Shown: positions 42,989 to 50,693 of the stretch, piece after piece | Position numbering within the stretch: the first letter of the stretch is position 1 | Layout of the letters: every line of letters starts with the position of its first letter | From: an uncultured Thermanaerothrix sp. | GTDB lineage: Bacteria; Chloroflexota; Anaerolineae; Anaerolineales; Anaerolineaceae | Direction of reading: 5' to 3' | Length of the DNA: 64,000 nt | Assembly: GCF_938028735.1 (NCBI RefSeq) | Contig: NZ_CALIMF010000006.1 | Location: forward strand, 58,467 to 122,466 | Program-made: the position numbers and the translations under genes | Notes under the pieces: generated by a model | Told to the model about the DNA's origin: nothing | The model's database searches: none | What the model saw: the letters and a program-made list of their open reading frames with translations, nothing else

Positions 42989-44230
42989 ATGAGTCAGTTT
43001 CCTGGCAAAGGCCGCGTGGCTGTGCTAAAAACAAGCCCCACAACAGTTTTGGAAGACATTGAACGCCTGATGCGGATGGCAGGCGTAGAACAAGCTCTTC
43101 CTCACGGAGTCCCCACGGGATTAAAAATCAACATCTCCTGGCAAACGTGGTATCCAGCCTGCTCAACAACCCCTTGGCAACTGGAAGGGGTGATCCTGGC
43201 GTTACGCAAGATGGGATACCACGATCTGGTAGGCATTCACAATGATACCGTTGTGGTAGATACCCGCGCAGGCGAGCACAACAATAAGCACCGCTACGTG
43301 ACTGACAAATACCAGGTGCCTTGCTTTTATCTCTATCAAGATCAATTTGAATGGACTCCCTACCAACCACGTACACGTCCATTTTTAGTCCTTGATAAAG
43401 TCTATCCCGAGGGCGTATATATTCCCAAGGACCTAATTGGGAAGAACATAGTACATCTTCCAACCGTTAAGACCCATGTTTTTACTACCATTACTGGCGC
43501 AATGAAGAACGCATTTGGGGGGCTCCTCCACCGTAACCGCCATTGGACGCACAGTGTCATTCACGAAACGCTGGTAGATCTCCTGATCATTCAGCAAGAA
43601 ATCCACCCAGGAATTTTTGCCGTCATGGATGGTACCTTTGCCGGCGATGGCCCTGGTCCACGTGCAATGCGCTGGCATGAAAAAGACATTTTGCTTGCCT
43701 CTGCTGATCAAGTGGCCATTGATGCCGTTTCGGCTCGATTACAAGGGTTCGATCCGTTACGTATTCCCTTCATCCGTATTGCCCATGAACTCGATTTAGG
43801 GATAGGTGACCCACGCCAAATCGAGATTATTGGCTACGATATCAACCGGGAGCCTCCCTGGAATTTTGTCCAGGAAGACACGTTTGCTTCACGCGGCCAA
43901 AAGATGATTTACCACGGGCCGCTTAAGCCATTTGAAAAAATCCTTTTACAAAGTCCGCTAGTGCCCTGGAGCTATTTTGCCAGCAACTTCTATCACAACG
44001 TTTACTGGTATCCTTTTGTTGGGCGCAGACGCGTACAGGCCGCCCTACAAACCAAGTGGGGACGTCTCTTCAAGGAATATGGCGATGGCAACGTAGTTAT
44101 GCCCGGAATGGAACCCAAAACGGTGATACAGGCTGCTATAGTCTTTGGAGCCGTTGGCTTACTGATAGGCTCACTTGGATATAAACGACTATTTGGCAAT
44201 AATCGCCAAGCTAATCGCCGGAATGGATAA
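42989..44230 (+). CDS. DUF362 domain protein
   Basis: The protein has 413 aa. It follows the DUF362 layout: 'GRVAVLKTSPTTVLEDIERLM', 'IVHLPTVKTHVFTTITGAMKNAFGGLL' and 'VMDGTFAGDGPGPRAM'. A hydrophobic segment (about 375-397) near the C terminus suggests membrane attachment. DUF362 proteins often carry [4Fe-4S] ferredoxin domains, but none is present here. The role is unknown. GAGGAG precedes the ATG. Its end overlaps the following small gene by 8 bases. Confidence 0.82.
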   Translation: MSQFPGKGRVAVLKTSPTTVLEDIERLMRMAGVEQALPHGVPTGLKINISWQTWYPACSTTPWQLEGVILALRKMGYHDLVGIHNDTVVVDTRAGEHNNKHRYVTDKYQVPCFYLYQDQFEWTPYQPRTRPFLVLDKVYPEGVYIPKDLIGKNIVHLPTVKTHVFTTITGAMKNAFGGLLHRNRHWTHSVIHETLVDLLIIQQEIHPGIFAVMDGTFAGDGPGPRAMRWHEKDILLASADQVAIDAVSARLQGFDPLRIPFIRIAHELDLGIGDPRQIEIIGYDINREPPWNFVQEDTFASRGQKMIYHGPLKPFEKILLQSPLVPWSYFASNFYHNVYWYPFVGRRRVQAALQTKWGRLFKEYGDGNVVMPGMEPKTVIQAAIVFGAVGLLIGSLGYKRLFGNNRQANRRNG

Positions 44231-44417
44231 CGTACACCAAAAAATAGATTTCTTCAAAAGCCTGCCCACTTCACTAGAAGAAGATCTCCATGCCCTAGAA
44301 GCCGACCGTCGGTCCCTGCTCCTTGAGGAGTATAGCGACTTGATTCAGGAGGGGATTCGTAAAAATTTCGCCCAGGGGATCCGGGTGCATCTTTGCCCCA
44401 ACCTTTATCAAATTTAG
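44223..44417 (+). CDS. Small hypothetical protein
   Basis: The protein has 64 aa from the ATG at 44223, which overlaps the DUF362 stop (ATGGATAA). It is helical and charged (LEEDLHALEADRRSLLLEEY). The frame is open back to 44175, inside the DUF362 gene. No family is recognised. Translational coupling by the 8-base overlap is the main argument that it is real. Confidence 0.45.
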   Translation: MDNVHQKIDFFKSLPTSLEEDLHALEADRRSLLLEEYSDLIQEGIRKNFAQGIRVHLCPNLYQI

Positions 44418-44451
44418 TTATATTGCATCTAAGCGGTTTGAGCTAAAGGCC

Positions 44452-44802
44452 TCACCCGACAACACTTGCCCGGCATTGGGGGCACGGACAAAGCGCCCGC
44501 AAGTACTCCCAATGATAATTACCGAAGTGGTGCCCATCTTCCCACTCAATTGTGATGGCGTAGTTACCAACCGCCTCAATCGCTTTGAGGCGCGTGGCCG
44601 GAGATTCAGGAAGCTCTAGGTCAAAAACCTCAGGATCGGGCATGTGGCTCATGTGCTCATGCCCACCTCGACAAACAGCACAAGGACAAGCGGCTCGCAA
44701 TAGACCAAAGGAATAAATGCTCACATGCCCATCATTCCAAACAATGGTAAGTGTGCGTTCACTCTTATTGGCAGTGATGGAAATCGGATAATATGGTGTC
44801 AT
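44452..44802 (-). CDS. DUF971 domain protein
   Basis: The protein has 116 aa. It has the DUF971 (GBBH-like) pattern: 'LTIVWNDGHVSIYSFGLLRAACPCAVC', then 'IEAVGNYAITIEWEDGHHFGNYHWEYLRALCPCPQC'. Two CPC(A/P)xC clusters, each with three Cys, could bind zinc or an Fe-S centre. DUF971 appears in proteins linked to Fe-S cluster carriers (ApbC/Mrp) and in gamma-butyrobetaine hydroxylases. It stands alone here. Confidence 0.85.
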   Translation of the reverse strand: MTPYYPISITANKSERTLTIVWNDGHVSIYSFGLLRAACPCAVCRGGHEHMSHMPDPEVFDLELPESPATRLKAIEAVGNYAITIEWEDGHHFGNYHWEYLRALCPCPQCRASVVG

Positions 44803-44823
44803 GAATCTACCTCCAACCTAAGA

Positions 44824-45309
44824 TCAAGGCTGTGGAGTCAACTCCACAATCTTCAAGAAATCTGCGGCTGCCCACCCATTTCGATTTTTGTCGTAGGGCG
44901 CCTGAAGAAACCACCAAACGTAATTATCCGCCGGGATCGGGCCATCCAGTACCTGGAAAACCTCTTCTTCCATCGCCAAAAACATAACCGGCGAACTTGT
45001 GCCCGGTTTAGCCCGCAAGCGCAGTCCCTCACCCCCGGTGCCAAAAACTTGTACATACCCCCCCACCCGAATACCCGTAGGATTGAGAAGGGGATCAGTA
45101 GTAGGGGTGGAAGTTGACGCTTGCAGCACGCCTGGCAATCCGGTAAAGGTCGGTGCTGGGATCAGAGTGTAAACCGCGGTAACCTCTTCAGCAGCAGAAA
45201 CGCCCGGACGCAGAAAGATAAAAGCGGCAACTAGAGTAATAAAGCCTAACGCTCCCAGACCAATCCCAATGGCGATCAAGATTCCCAACGGTGTTTTACC
45301 TGCCTGCAT
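44824..45309 (-). CDS. Membrane-anchored SH3-like domain protein
   Basis: The protein has 161 aa from the ATG at 45309, with AGGAG 7 bases upstream. One transmembrane helix (about 8-32) is followed by a Thr/Pro-rich linker (PAPTFTGLPG...TSTPTTDP) and a bacterial SH3-like domain ('GEGLRLRAKPGTSSPVMFLAMEEEVFQVLDGP...WWFLQAPYDKNRNGWAAADFL'). It is probably extracytoplasmic and binds wall or protein ligands. It diverges from the kinase gene across a 297-base gap. Confidence 0.75.
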   Translation of the reverse strand: MQAGKTPLGILIAIGIGLGALGFITLVAAFIFLRPGVSAAEEVTAVYTLIPAPTFTGLPGVLQASTSTPTTDPLLNPTGIRVGGYVQVFGTGGEGLRLRAKPGTSSPVMFLAMEEEVFQVLDGPIPADNYVWWFLQAPYDKNRNGWAAADFLKIVELTPQP

Positions 45310-45588
45310 AACGAATCTCCTACGCACCCATCGGCAACAGGAAAAATTCCGACCCGGATTAATACCACGCCTTCAAACCAGTTCCGACTCTCCCTCCATA
45401 AACACCCCGGCTGTGATCAAGATAGTATCTGCAAGCGCGATGAGTCTGTCAAAGATAAGTAAGTGTAAACGGGTACTAGTGGTTTTCATCCACGACTTCG
45501 TTTGGCCAAACCAGAGAATCCCAAAATCCTCTATAATTTACCACGTTATGACCCAATGCGTAGGTCAAAATTCCGTCTATCACAGGTA

Positions 45589-45597
45589 TGATATAAT
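45589..45597 (+). promoter_or_regulatory. Extended -10 promoter of the second Ser/Thr kinase
   Basis: TGATATAAT is a perfect extended -10 whose last base is 9 bases before the ATG at 45607. Transcription would start about 2-4 bases before the ATG, so the mRNA is predicted to be almost leaderless; no Shine-Dalgarno sequence is present. Confidence 0.55.
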
Positions 45598-45606
45598 CGG
45601 CGCTGA

Positions 45607-46686
45607 ATGAATGAAATGAGTGCCGACACTGATAGGTTGCCTACATTGGGGGGGCGCTACCGCCTTCTACGGGTTATTGGCAGCGGTGGAATGGCGTTAG
45701 TGTACTTGGCGCACGATTTGACGCTTGACCGCCGTGTGGCTATTAAGGTGCTGCGCGAACCCTTCTCGCGTGAGCCCGGTTTCCGCGAGCGCTTCCAACA
45801 CGAAGCCCGCGCTGCAGCCAATCTTTCCCATCCCAATATCGTCACGGTGTACGATTTCGGATATGACGAAGATACAGCCTCCCTCTACTTAGTTATGGAA
45901 TATATACCAGGCACTGACCTAAAGAGCATTCTCAAAGAACGTGGGACTCTCCCTGTTGAGGAAGCCGTTAGATTGCTGATCCAGGCTGCGCGAGGAATCG
46001 GTTACGCTCATCGCATGGGTCTCATCCATTGCGATGTCAAACCCCACAACATGCTGGTAACCCCCGATCAAACCCTGAAAGTTACGGATTTTGGGATTGC
46101 CCGCGCCATGGCCTCCATCCAACCAGACGAAAACTCTGATGTGGTGTGGGGCTCACCTCTCTATTTCTCCCCAGAACAGGCTGCGGGACGCCCTCCCTCA
46201 CCTGCTTCCGATGTCTATTCCCTGGGGGTTGTTCTTTACGAGATGCTGACCGGGCAGCCGCCTTTTTACGCTAGTGATCCGGTCGAATTAGCCCACTTGC
46301 ACCGCGAAGAGCCTCCACGTCCTCCACGCACGCTCAACCCTAGCATTCCAGTTTCGCTTGAGTCCATTGTGCTGAAACTTTTGGAAAAAGAGCCGGCCAG
46401 GCGCTACCGAACGGCGCAACAATTGGCGCTGGTTTTGGAGGATTGGCTACAGAAGGCCCAGACCCTCAACAATGAGGTCACACAAACCCCTTCCTACCCC
46501 CAACCATGGACGATCCCCTCATCCCCCCCGCCGCCCATTGAGCCCCTACCCGTTACCCCAGACTCCGAAGATGCTCTGGAAGTGGATTGGATCACCATTC
46601 TGCTCGGGCTTCTAGCCGTTCTTGCCGTAGGCGGGTTAATCCCCTTCTGGCTATGGATTTGGCTGACCTTCAACCCACCGCGCTAA
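45607..46686 (+). CDS. Ser/Thr protein kinase with C-terminal transmembrane helix
   Basis: The protein has 359 aa. The kinase domain (18-285) has the P-loop IGSGGMALVYLAHD, Lys47 in VAIKVL, the catalytic loop HCDVKPHN (141-148; Asp143, Asn148) and DFG (161-163). HRD is replaced by HCD, so it is a non-RD kinase and may not need activation-loop phosphorylation. A Pro-rich linker leads to one hydrophobic helix (about 327-354) with a very short end, so no external sensor domain exists. The start at 45607 is preferred; Met4 is an alternative. rpe follows after 4 bases. Confidence 0.9.
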   Translation: MNEMSADTDRLPTLGGRYRLLRVIGSGGMALVYLAHDLTLDRRVAIKVLREPFSREPGFRERFQHEARAAANLSHPNIVTVYDFGYDEDTASLYLVMEYIPGTDLKSILKERGTLPVEEAVRLLIQAARGIGYAHRMGLIHCDVKPHNMLVTPDQTLKVTDFGIARAMASIQPDENSDVVWGSPLYFSPEQAAGRPPSPASDVYSLGVVLYEMLTGQPPFYASDPVELAHLHREEPPRPPRTLNPSIPVSLESIVLKLLEKEPARRYRTAQQLALVLEDWLQKAQTLNNEVTQTPSYPQPWTIPSSPPPPIEPLPVTPDSEDALEVDWITILLGLLAVLAVGGLIPFWLWIWLTFNPPR

Positions 46687-46690
46687 CGCC

Positions 46691-47359
46691 ATGAACGAGA
46701 TCATTCTCTCCGCCTCAATTCTCTCTGCTGATTTTGCGCGTTTAGCCGATGAAATTAACCAGGCAGAAGCTGCCGGTGTGGATTGGCTCCACGTTGATGT
46801 CATGGATGGGCATTTTGTTCCCAATATCACCATGGGTCCCTTGATCGTTGAGACCTGTCGCCGGATCTCCTCTTTGCCTTTGGATGTGCATTTGATGATC
46901 GAAAAACCCGAGCGCTATATAGACGCCTTCATTCATGCCGGCGCGAACTATGTAAGCGTCCATGTAGAGGGCAACCCAAACATTCATCGCACTCTGCAAA
47001 CTATTCGCTCCCTTGGCGCTAAGGCTGGGATTGTCCTCAATCCCGGTACTCCTGCCTGTGCAATTAGCGCGCTTATCCCGGCAGTGGATTTTATCCTGGT
47101 GATGACGGTTAATCCTGGCTACTCAGGCCAAACCTTCTTACCCGAAACTCTGGGCAAAATCTCAGAAATAAAAACATTGCTTGAGCAACACCGCAGTCAA
47201 GCCCTGATACAGGTAGATGGGGGCATTAATTCCCAAACCCTTCCCTTGGCTTATGCAGCAGGGGCGCGTGTCTTTGTAGCGGCTACCGCCATTTTTAAGC
47301 ATCCCCGCGGTATCCAAGAGGGAGTAAAATCACTCCGTGAGGCGATTATAATAAAATAA
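46691..47359 (+). CDS. rpe: Ribulose-phosphate 3-epimerase
   Basis: The protein has 222 aa and is a complete TIM barrel. 'LSADFARLADEI', 'HVDVMDGHFVPNITMG' and 'DVHLMIEKPERYI' supply metal-binding His and Asp. 'VMTVNPGYSGQTF' and 'IQVDGGIN' supply the second Asp. It interconverts ribulose-5-P and xylulose-5-P in the pentose phosphate pathway. It is 4 bases after the kinase gene and ends in a terminator shared with rpmB. Confidence 0.96.
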   Translation: MNEIILSASILSADFARLADEINQAEAAGVDWLHVDVMDGHFVPNITMGPLIVETCRRISSLPLDVHLMIEKPERYIDAFIHAGANYVSVHVEGNPNIHRTLQTIRSLGAKAGIVLNPGTPACAISALIPAVDFILVMTVNPGYSGQTFLPETLGKISEIKTLLEQHRSQALIQVDGGINSQTLPLAYAAGARVFVAATAIFKHPRGIQEGVKSLREAIIIK

Positions 47360-47387
47360 AAATGCGGCTCGCGCCGCAATTTTTATT
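47355..47387. terminator. Bidirectional terminator between rpe and rpmB
   Basis: GCGGC (47364-47368) and GCCGC (47373-47377) around a TCGC loop are extended by A-rich and T-rich arms to a 14-bp stem with one bulged A. A TTTTTATT tail lies on the plus strand and a matching T-rich tail on the minus strand. Confidence 0.85.
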
Positions 47388-47412
47388 CGAGAGAGAAGAA
47401 AATTTGGACGAT

Positions 47413-47595
47413 TTACTGAGTTTTCGCAAGGGTTTTGATGCATTTAGCGCACAGAGTTTTGCGCACCTTGCGGCCATTAATAAAAAGGGTCACCCGCTGA
47501 AGATTGGGCTTAAACGCCCGATTCGTTGCGCGCATGGAAAAAGAGCGCCGGTGTCCAAAGGTGGTCGTCTTACCGCAGTGCTCACACTTCGCCAT
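47413..47595 (-). CDS. rpmB: 50S ribosomal protein L28
   Basis: The protein has 60 aa, the usual size. It opens AKCEHCGKTTTFGHRRSFSMRATNR, the L28 start with a CxxC pair. 'KPNLQRVTLFINGRKVRKTLCAKCIKTL' is standard, with the second CxxC that completes a zinc site in the zinc-binding form of L28. It is transcribed divergently from the Asp23 protein gene. Confidence 0.96.
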   Translation of the reverse strand: MAKCEHCGKTTTFGHRRSFSMRATNRAFKPNLQRVTLFINGRKVRKTLCAKCIKTLAKTQ

Positions 47596-47714
47596 GGTTC
47601 ACAGTCCTTTCCGCGTCCAGATGGTATCAGCAAAAGCGAATTCTATCACATTCCGCATCTATTTTCAACCTCCCCTGTTAAATTGATAAAGACAAAAAGG
47701 AAGGGTGGGCAAAG

Positions 47715-48071
47715 ATGAAACAGTCGGCTAATCCATATGGGAACATCTATCTTTCACCCAAGGCAATTGCAACTATAGCCTACCACGCTGCACTGGAATC
47801 CTACGGGGTTGTCGGTCTGGCGCCCAAGAACATTGCCGAAGGAATTGTCCAGGCACTGGTCAAAGAACCTATGCATGGGGTAGATGTCCGCTTCTCAGAT
47901 GATTCGGTGGTGATAGACCTCTACATCATCGTGGAATATGGCACCCGCATCCAAACGGTTGCCTCCAGTGTAGCCGATAATGTGCGTTACCAGATTGAAA
48001 AAAGCACAGGTTTACCCGTTAAGGAAGTAAATGTGCACATCCGCGGCTTGCGCGTTAGCAATACCGACTGA
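47715..48071 (+). CDS. Asp23/Gls24 family protein (DUF322)
   Basis: The protein has 118 aa. 'IYLSPKAIATIAYHAALESYGVVGLA' and 'VVIDLYIIVEYGTRIQTVASSVADNVRYQIEKSTGLPVKEVNVHIRGL' are characteristic of the family. In Firmicutes an Asp23 protein gene (yloU) directly precedes the fakA homologue yloV, which is the arrangement here (next gene 36 bases downstream). The exact role is unknown; a link to envelope lipid homeostasis is inferred. Confidence 0.9.
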   Translation: MKQSANPYGNIYLSPKAIATIAYHAALESYGVVGLAPKNIAEGIVQALVKEPMHGVDVRFSDDSVVIDLYIIVEYGTRIQTVASSVADNVRYQIEKSTGLPVKEVNVHIRGLRVSNTD

Positions 48072-48107
48072 ATCCCAATCTCAGGCTAGAGGTAAGGTTG
48101 TAAACAC

Positions 48108-49799
48108 ATGGGTAACCAAATTCAGTTTTCAACTGTTCCAGATGGACGTCAATTATTGAATTCCCCTGTTCTAGATGGTCAAGGGCTGAAAGCCCTGCTC
48201 GAAGCAGGATTAACCTGGTTGCGCAATAATCAACAATCGGTAAATGCCTTAAATGTTTTCCCCGTCCCTGATGGGGACACTGGGACGAACATGGTCTTGA
48301 CCCTTCAAGCAGCCTACAACGAAATTGCGGGGATGGGAGATCGCAATATTGGAAAGATTGCCCACGCTATTGCCCAAGGCGCTCTCCTCGGCGCCCGCGG
48401 CAATTCCGGGGTCATTCTCTCGCAACTGTGGCGCGGATTCGCGCGCGCACTGGATAACTTGGAGGTTATGGACGCCCCCCTTCTGGTCAAAGCCCTAGCC
48501 GAAGCACGCAATACGGCTTATAAAGGGGTAGTTCGCCCGGTCGAGGGGACTATCCTGACGGTGGCTAAAGACATTGCACAAGCCGCCGAGGGCTTCACTG
48601 GAAAGGAACTAAAAGTGGAAATGCTCGAGGCTCTGGTTGAGGCTGCCGACCGCTCAGTGCAAAAGACCCCTGAACTGCTACCGATCCTCAAACAGGCAGG
48701 GGTTGTCGATGCGGGAGGAAAAGGCCTGTACTTAATTCTGGAGGGGATGCTCCGATTTGTCAGAGGCCAATCTCTAGAGACGCCCCTCACCACGGTGGTT
48801 CAACCCCTCGCCTCAATGAGAATGGAAGAGACCATGGAAGAAATCGAACCTGGACAAGATTACGAAGTGGTGGTTGATTTTCGACCTAGTGCACCCATTG
48901 ATCTGGAAAAGTTTTATTCTGACCTCGCGGAAATGGGAACTTCTATCCAAGTGGGCGAGGGCGATGGGATGTACCGGATGCACATCCATGTTCCTACCGA
49001 GAATCGCTATCGTCCCATTGATTACGTCATGGGACTCGGCACGATCACCAAAGTCTCAATTGAAAACCTAATCGCCCAAATCGAGGAGCGCAGGCAGGAA
49101 CAGGCTGGCGCTACCCGCCTCAACCTGGCTAAGATCGAACCCGGACAGATTGCGGTAGTAGCCGTATCTCCCGGACTGGGACTGAGCCGCATTTTTGCTA
49201 GCCTGGGAGTTGCAGCCATTGTAGAAGGGGGGCAAACCATGAATCCTAGCACCGAAGAGATTCTCAAGGCTTTCGAGAATTTACCCACCGACAAAATCAT
49301 CATCCTTCCTAATAACAAAAACATTATCCTGGCTGCCCGGAACGCTGCCAGTATGACCGTCAAAAAGGTAGCTGTGGTCCCGTCTAAGTCAGTGCCTCAA
49401 GGACTGAGCGCTTTGCTGCGCTATGACCCCGATGGCGATTTTGAGACCGTAGTGAGGGAGATGGAGGAAGCCATTCATGATGTGATTACCGGCGAAATCA
49501 CAACAGCCACCCGGTCGGTTGAAATCAACGGTGTTAAAGTCTCCCAAGGAGAAGTCATTGCCCTGTTAAATGGCGATCTCGTAGGGGCTTCTCCCAGCAT
49601 TTTGGAAGCCTGCCAAACCCTCTTGGAAAAAGCCGATGCTCGTGAGCGAGAGCGTATTACCATTTTCTATGGTCAAAATATCGCCAAAGCCGAGGTCAAT
49701 AAAATAGCGGATAAGATCCGCGAGCTTTATCCACGCCACGAAATCGAAATCCACGAGGGGGGACAACCCCATTATCAACTGATCCTGTCCATCGAGTAA
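48108..49799 (+). CDS. DAK2 domain fatty-acid kinase-like protein (FakA/YloV)
   Basis: The protein has 563 aa. An N-terminal DhaL-like DAK2 domain (about 24-220) has 'NALNVFPVPDGDTGTNM' (Mg-binding Asp residues) and 'GARGNSGVILSQLWRGFA'. It is followed by a middle domain and a C-terminal DegV-like half ('KIIILPNNKNIILAARNAA', 'PHYQLILSIE'). FakA proteins phosphorylate fatty acids presented by a FakB (DegV) partner. The next gene, 10 bases on, encodes such a DegV protein, so the pair probably incorporates exogenous or released fatty acids. Confidence 0.88.
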   Translation: MGNQIQFSTVPDGRQLLNSPVLDGQGLKALLEAGLTWLRNNQQSVNALNVFPVPDGDTGTNMVLTLQAAYNEIAGMGDRNIGKIAHAIAQGALLGARGNSGVILSQLWRGFARALDNLEVMDAPLLVKALAEARNTAYKGVVRPVEGTILTVAKDIAQAAEGFTGKELKVEMLEALVEAADRSVQKTPELLPILKQAGVVDAGGKGLYLILEGMLRFVRGQSLETPLTTVVQPLASMRMEETMEEIEPGQDYEVVVDFRPSAPIDLEKFYSDLAEMGTSIQVGEGDGMYRMHIHVPTENRYRPIDYVMGLGTITKVSIENLIAQIEERRQEQAGATRLNLAKIEPGQIAVVAVSPGLGLSRIFASLGVAAIVEGGQTMNPSTEEILKAFENLPTDKIIILPNNKNIILAARNAASMTVKKVAVVPSKSVPQGLSALLRYDPDGDFETVVREMEEAIHDVITGEITTATRSVEINGVKVSQGEVIALLNGDLVGASPSILEACQTLLEKADARERERITIFYGQNIAKAEVNKIADKIRELYPRHEIEIHEGGQPHYQLILSIE

Positions 49800-49809
49800 G
49801 CCCGGCTCT

Positions 49810-50679
49810 ATGACATCCATTGGGATCCTCACCGACACCACAGCTCATTTTCCCTATCCTAAGTTCTCAGGGCAAGAACACATCACCCTGATTGACTTTA
49901 CCCTTGCCTTCCGGGGTAATCACCTCGGAGAGTCTCGCAACAACAAAACCCTTGATCTGCCCCCTTCCCTGATTGGCTGGGAAGCCAACAAGGCCCCTAG
50001 GTTAATCCCTCCATCGGTAGAAGATTTTTACCAGCGCTACATCCTCCTCCACCAGCGTTTCTCTAGGTTACTAGTCATCACCCATTCAGCCCGGCTGAGT
50101 CCTACCTATGAAAACGCCCTTCAAGCGGCCGAGATCTTGCACGGCACATCGCAAATCGCTGTGATCAACGCCCAGACTATCTCTGCAGGATTGGGCTTAC
50201 TGGTTCAGGCAACCGCCCAGCACATCGTCCGTGGATTGTTGTTCGATCAAATCGAAGCCATTGTACGGCGTAATGTTCCCAAAATATATACGCTGATTTG
50301 CACACCCAGCCTCTCCTATCTATCCCATAATGGGTTACTTACCCATCCCCAGGCCATTGTGGGAGAAATGCTCAATCTTTTGCAAGTGTTCTCACTAGAA
50401 GAGGACCATCTGGTCCCCGTGGAAAAAGTGCGCAACTATCGACATGCGGCAGAATTTTTTATTGAGTTCCTGAGCGAATTCGAAGAGTTATCCCACGTGG
50501 CCCTGATTCAGACGGCCAGTCCCCCCCTTAGTGAAACGTACCTGCTGCGTCAGTATATCAGTGAGTCATTTCCCAGCACAACATTCACCGAACACAAAGC
50601 CAATCCACCAATGAGTGTCCTGTTTGGTCCTCGTTTTGTCTGCCTGATTGCCATTGAAGCCTTCGATCCCCGAGTTTAG
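49810..50679 (+). CDS. DegV family protein (FakB-like fatty-acid-binding)
   Basis: The protein has 289 aa. 'IGILTDTTAHFPYP' corresponds to the DegV start (TDSTADLP). 'PPSVEDFYQRYILLHQRFSRLLVITHSARLSPTYENAL' carries the usual fatty-acid head-group region (LVITHSARLSPTY). Proteins of this fold bind a fatty acid and present it to FakA. Adjacency to the FakA-like gene supports this role. The sequence departs from the usual family motifs (His for Asp after TA), so ligand preference is uncertain. Confidence 0.82.
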   Translation: MTSIGILTDTTAHFPYPKFSGQEHITLIDFTLAFRGNHLGESRNNKTLDLPPSLIGWEANKAPRLIPPSVEDFYQRYILLHQRFSRLLVITHSARLSPTYENALQAAEILHGTSQIAVINAQTISAGLGLLVQATAQHIVRGLLFDQIEAIVRRNVPKIYTLICTPSLSYLSHNGLLTHPQAIVGEMLNLLQVFSLEEDHLVPVEKVRNYRHAAEFFIEFLSEFEELSHVALIQTASPPLSETYLLRQYISESFPSTTFTEHKANPPMSVLFGPRFVCLIAIEAFDPRV

Positions 50680-50693
50680 GGTAAAATAAAATC

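Noticed and set aside
45310..45606. Small RNA or extra gene in the 297-base gap before the second kinase
   Set aside because: No tRNA-like fold, no strong hairpin with T-run and no convincing frame; only the extended -10 is supported.
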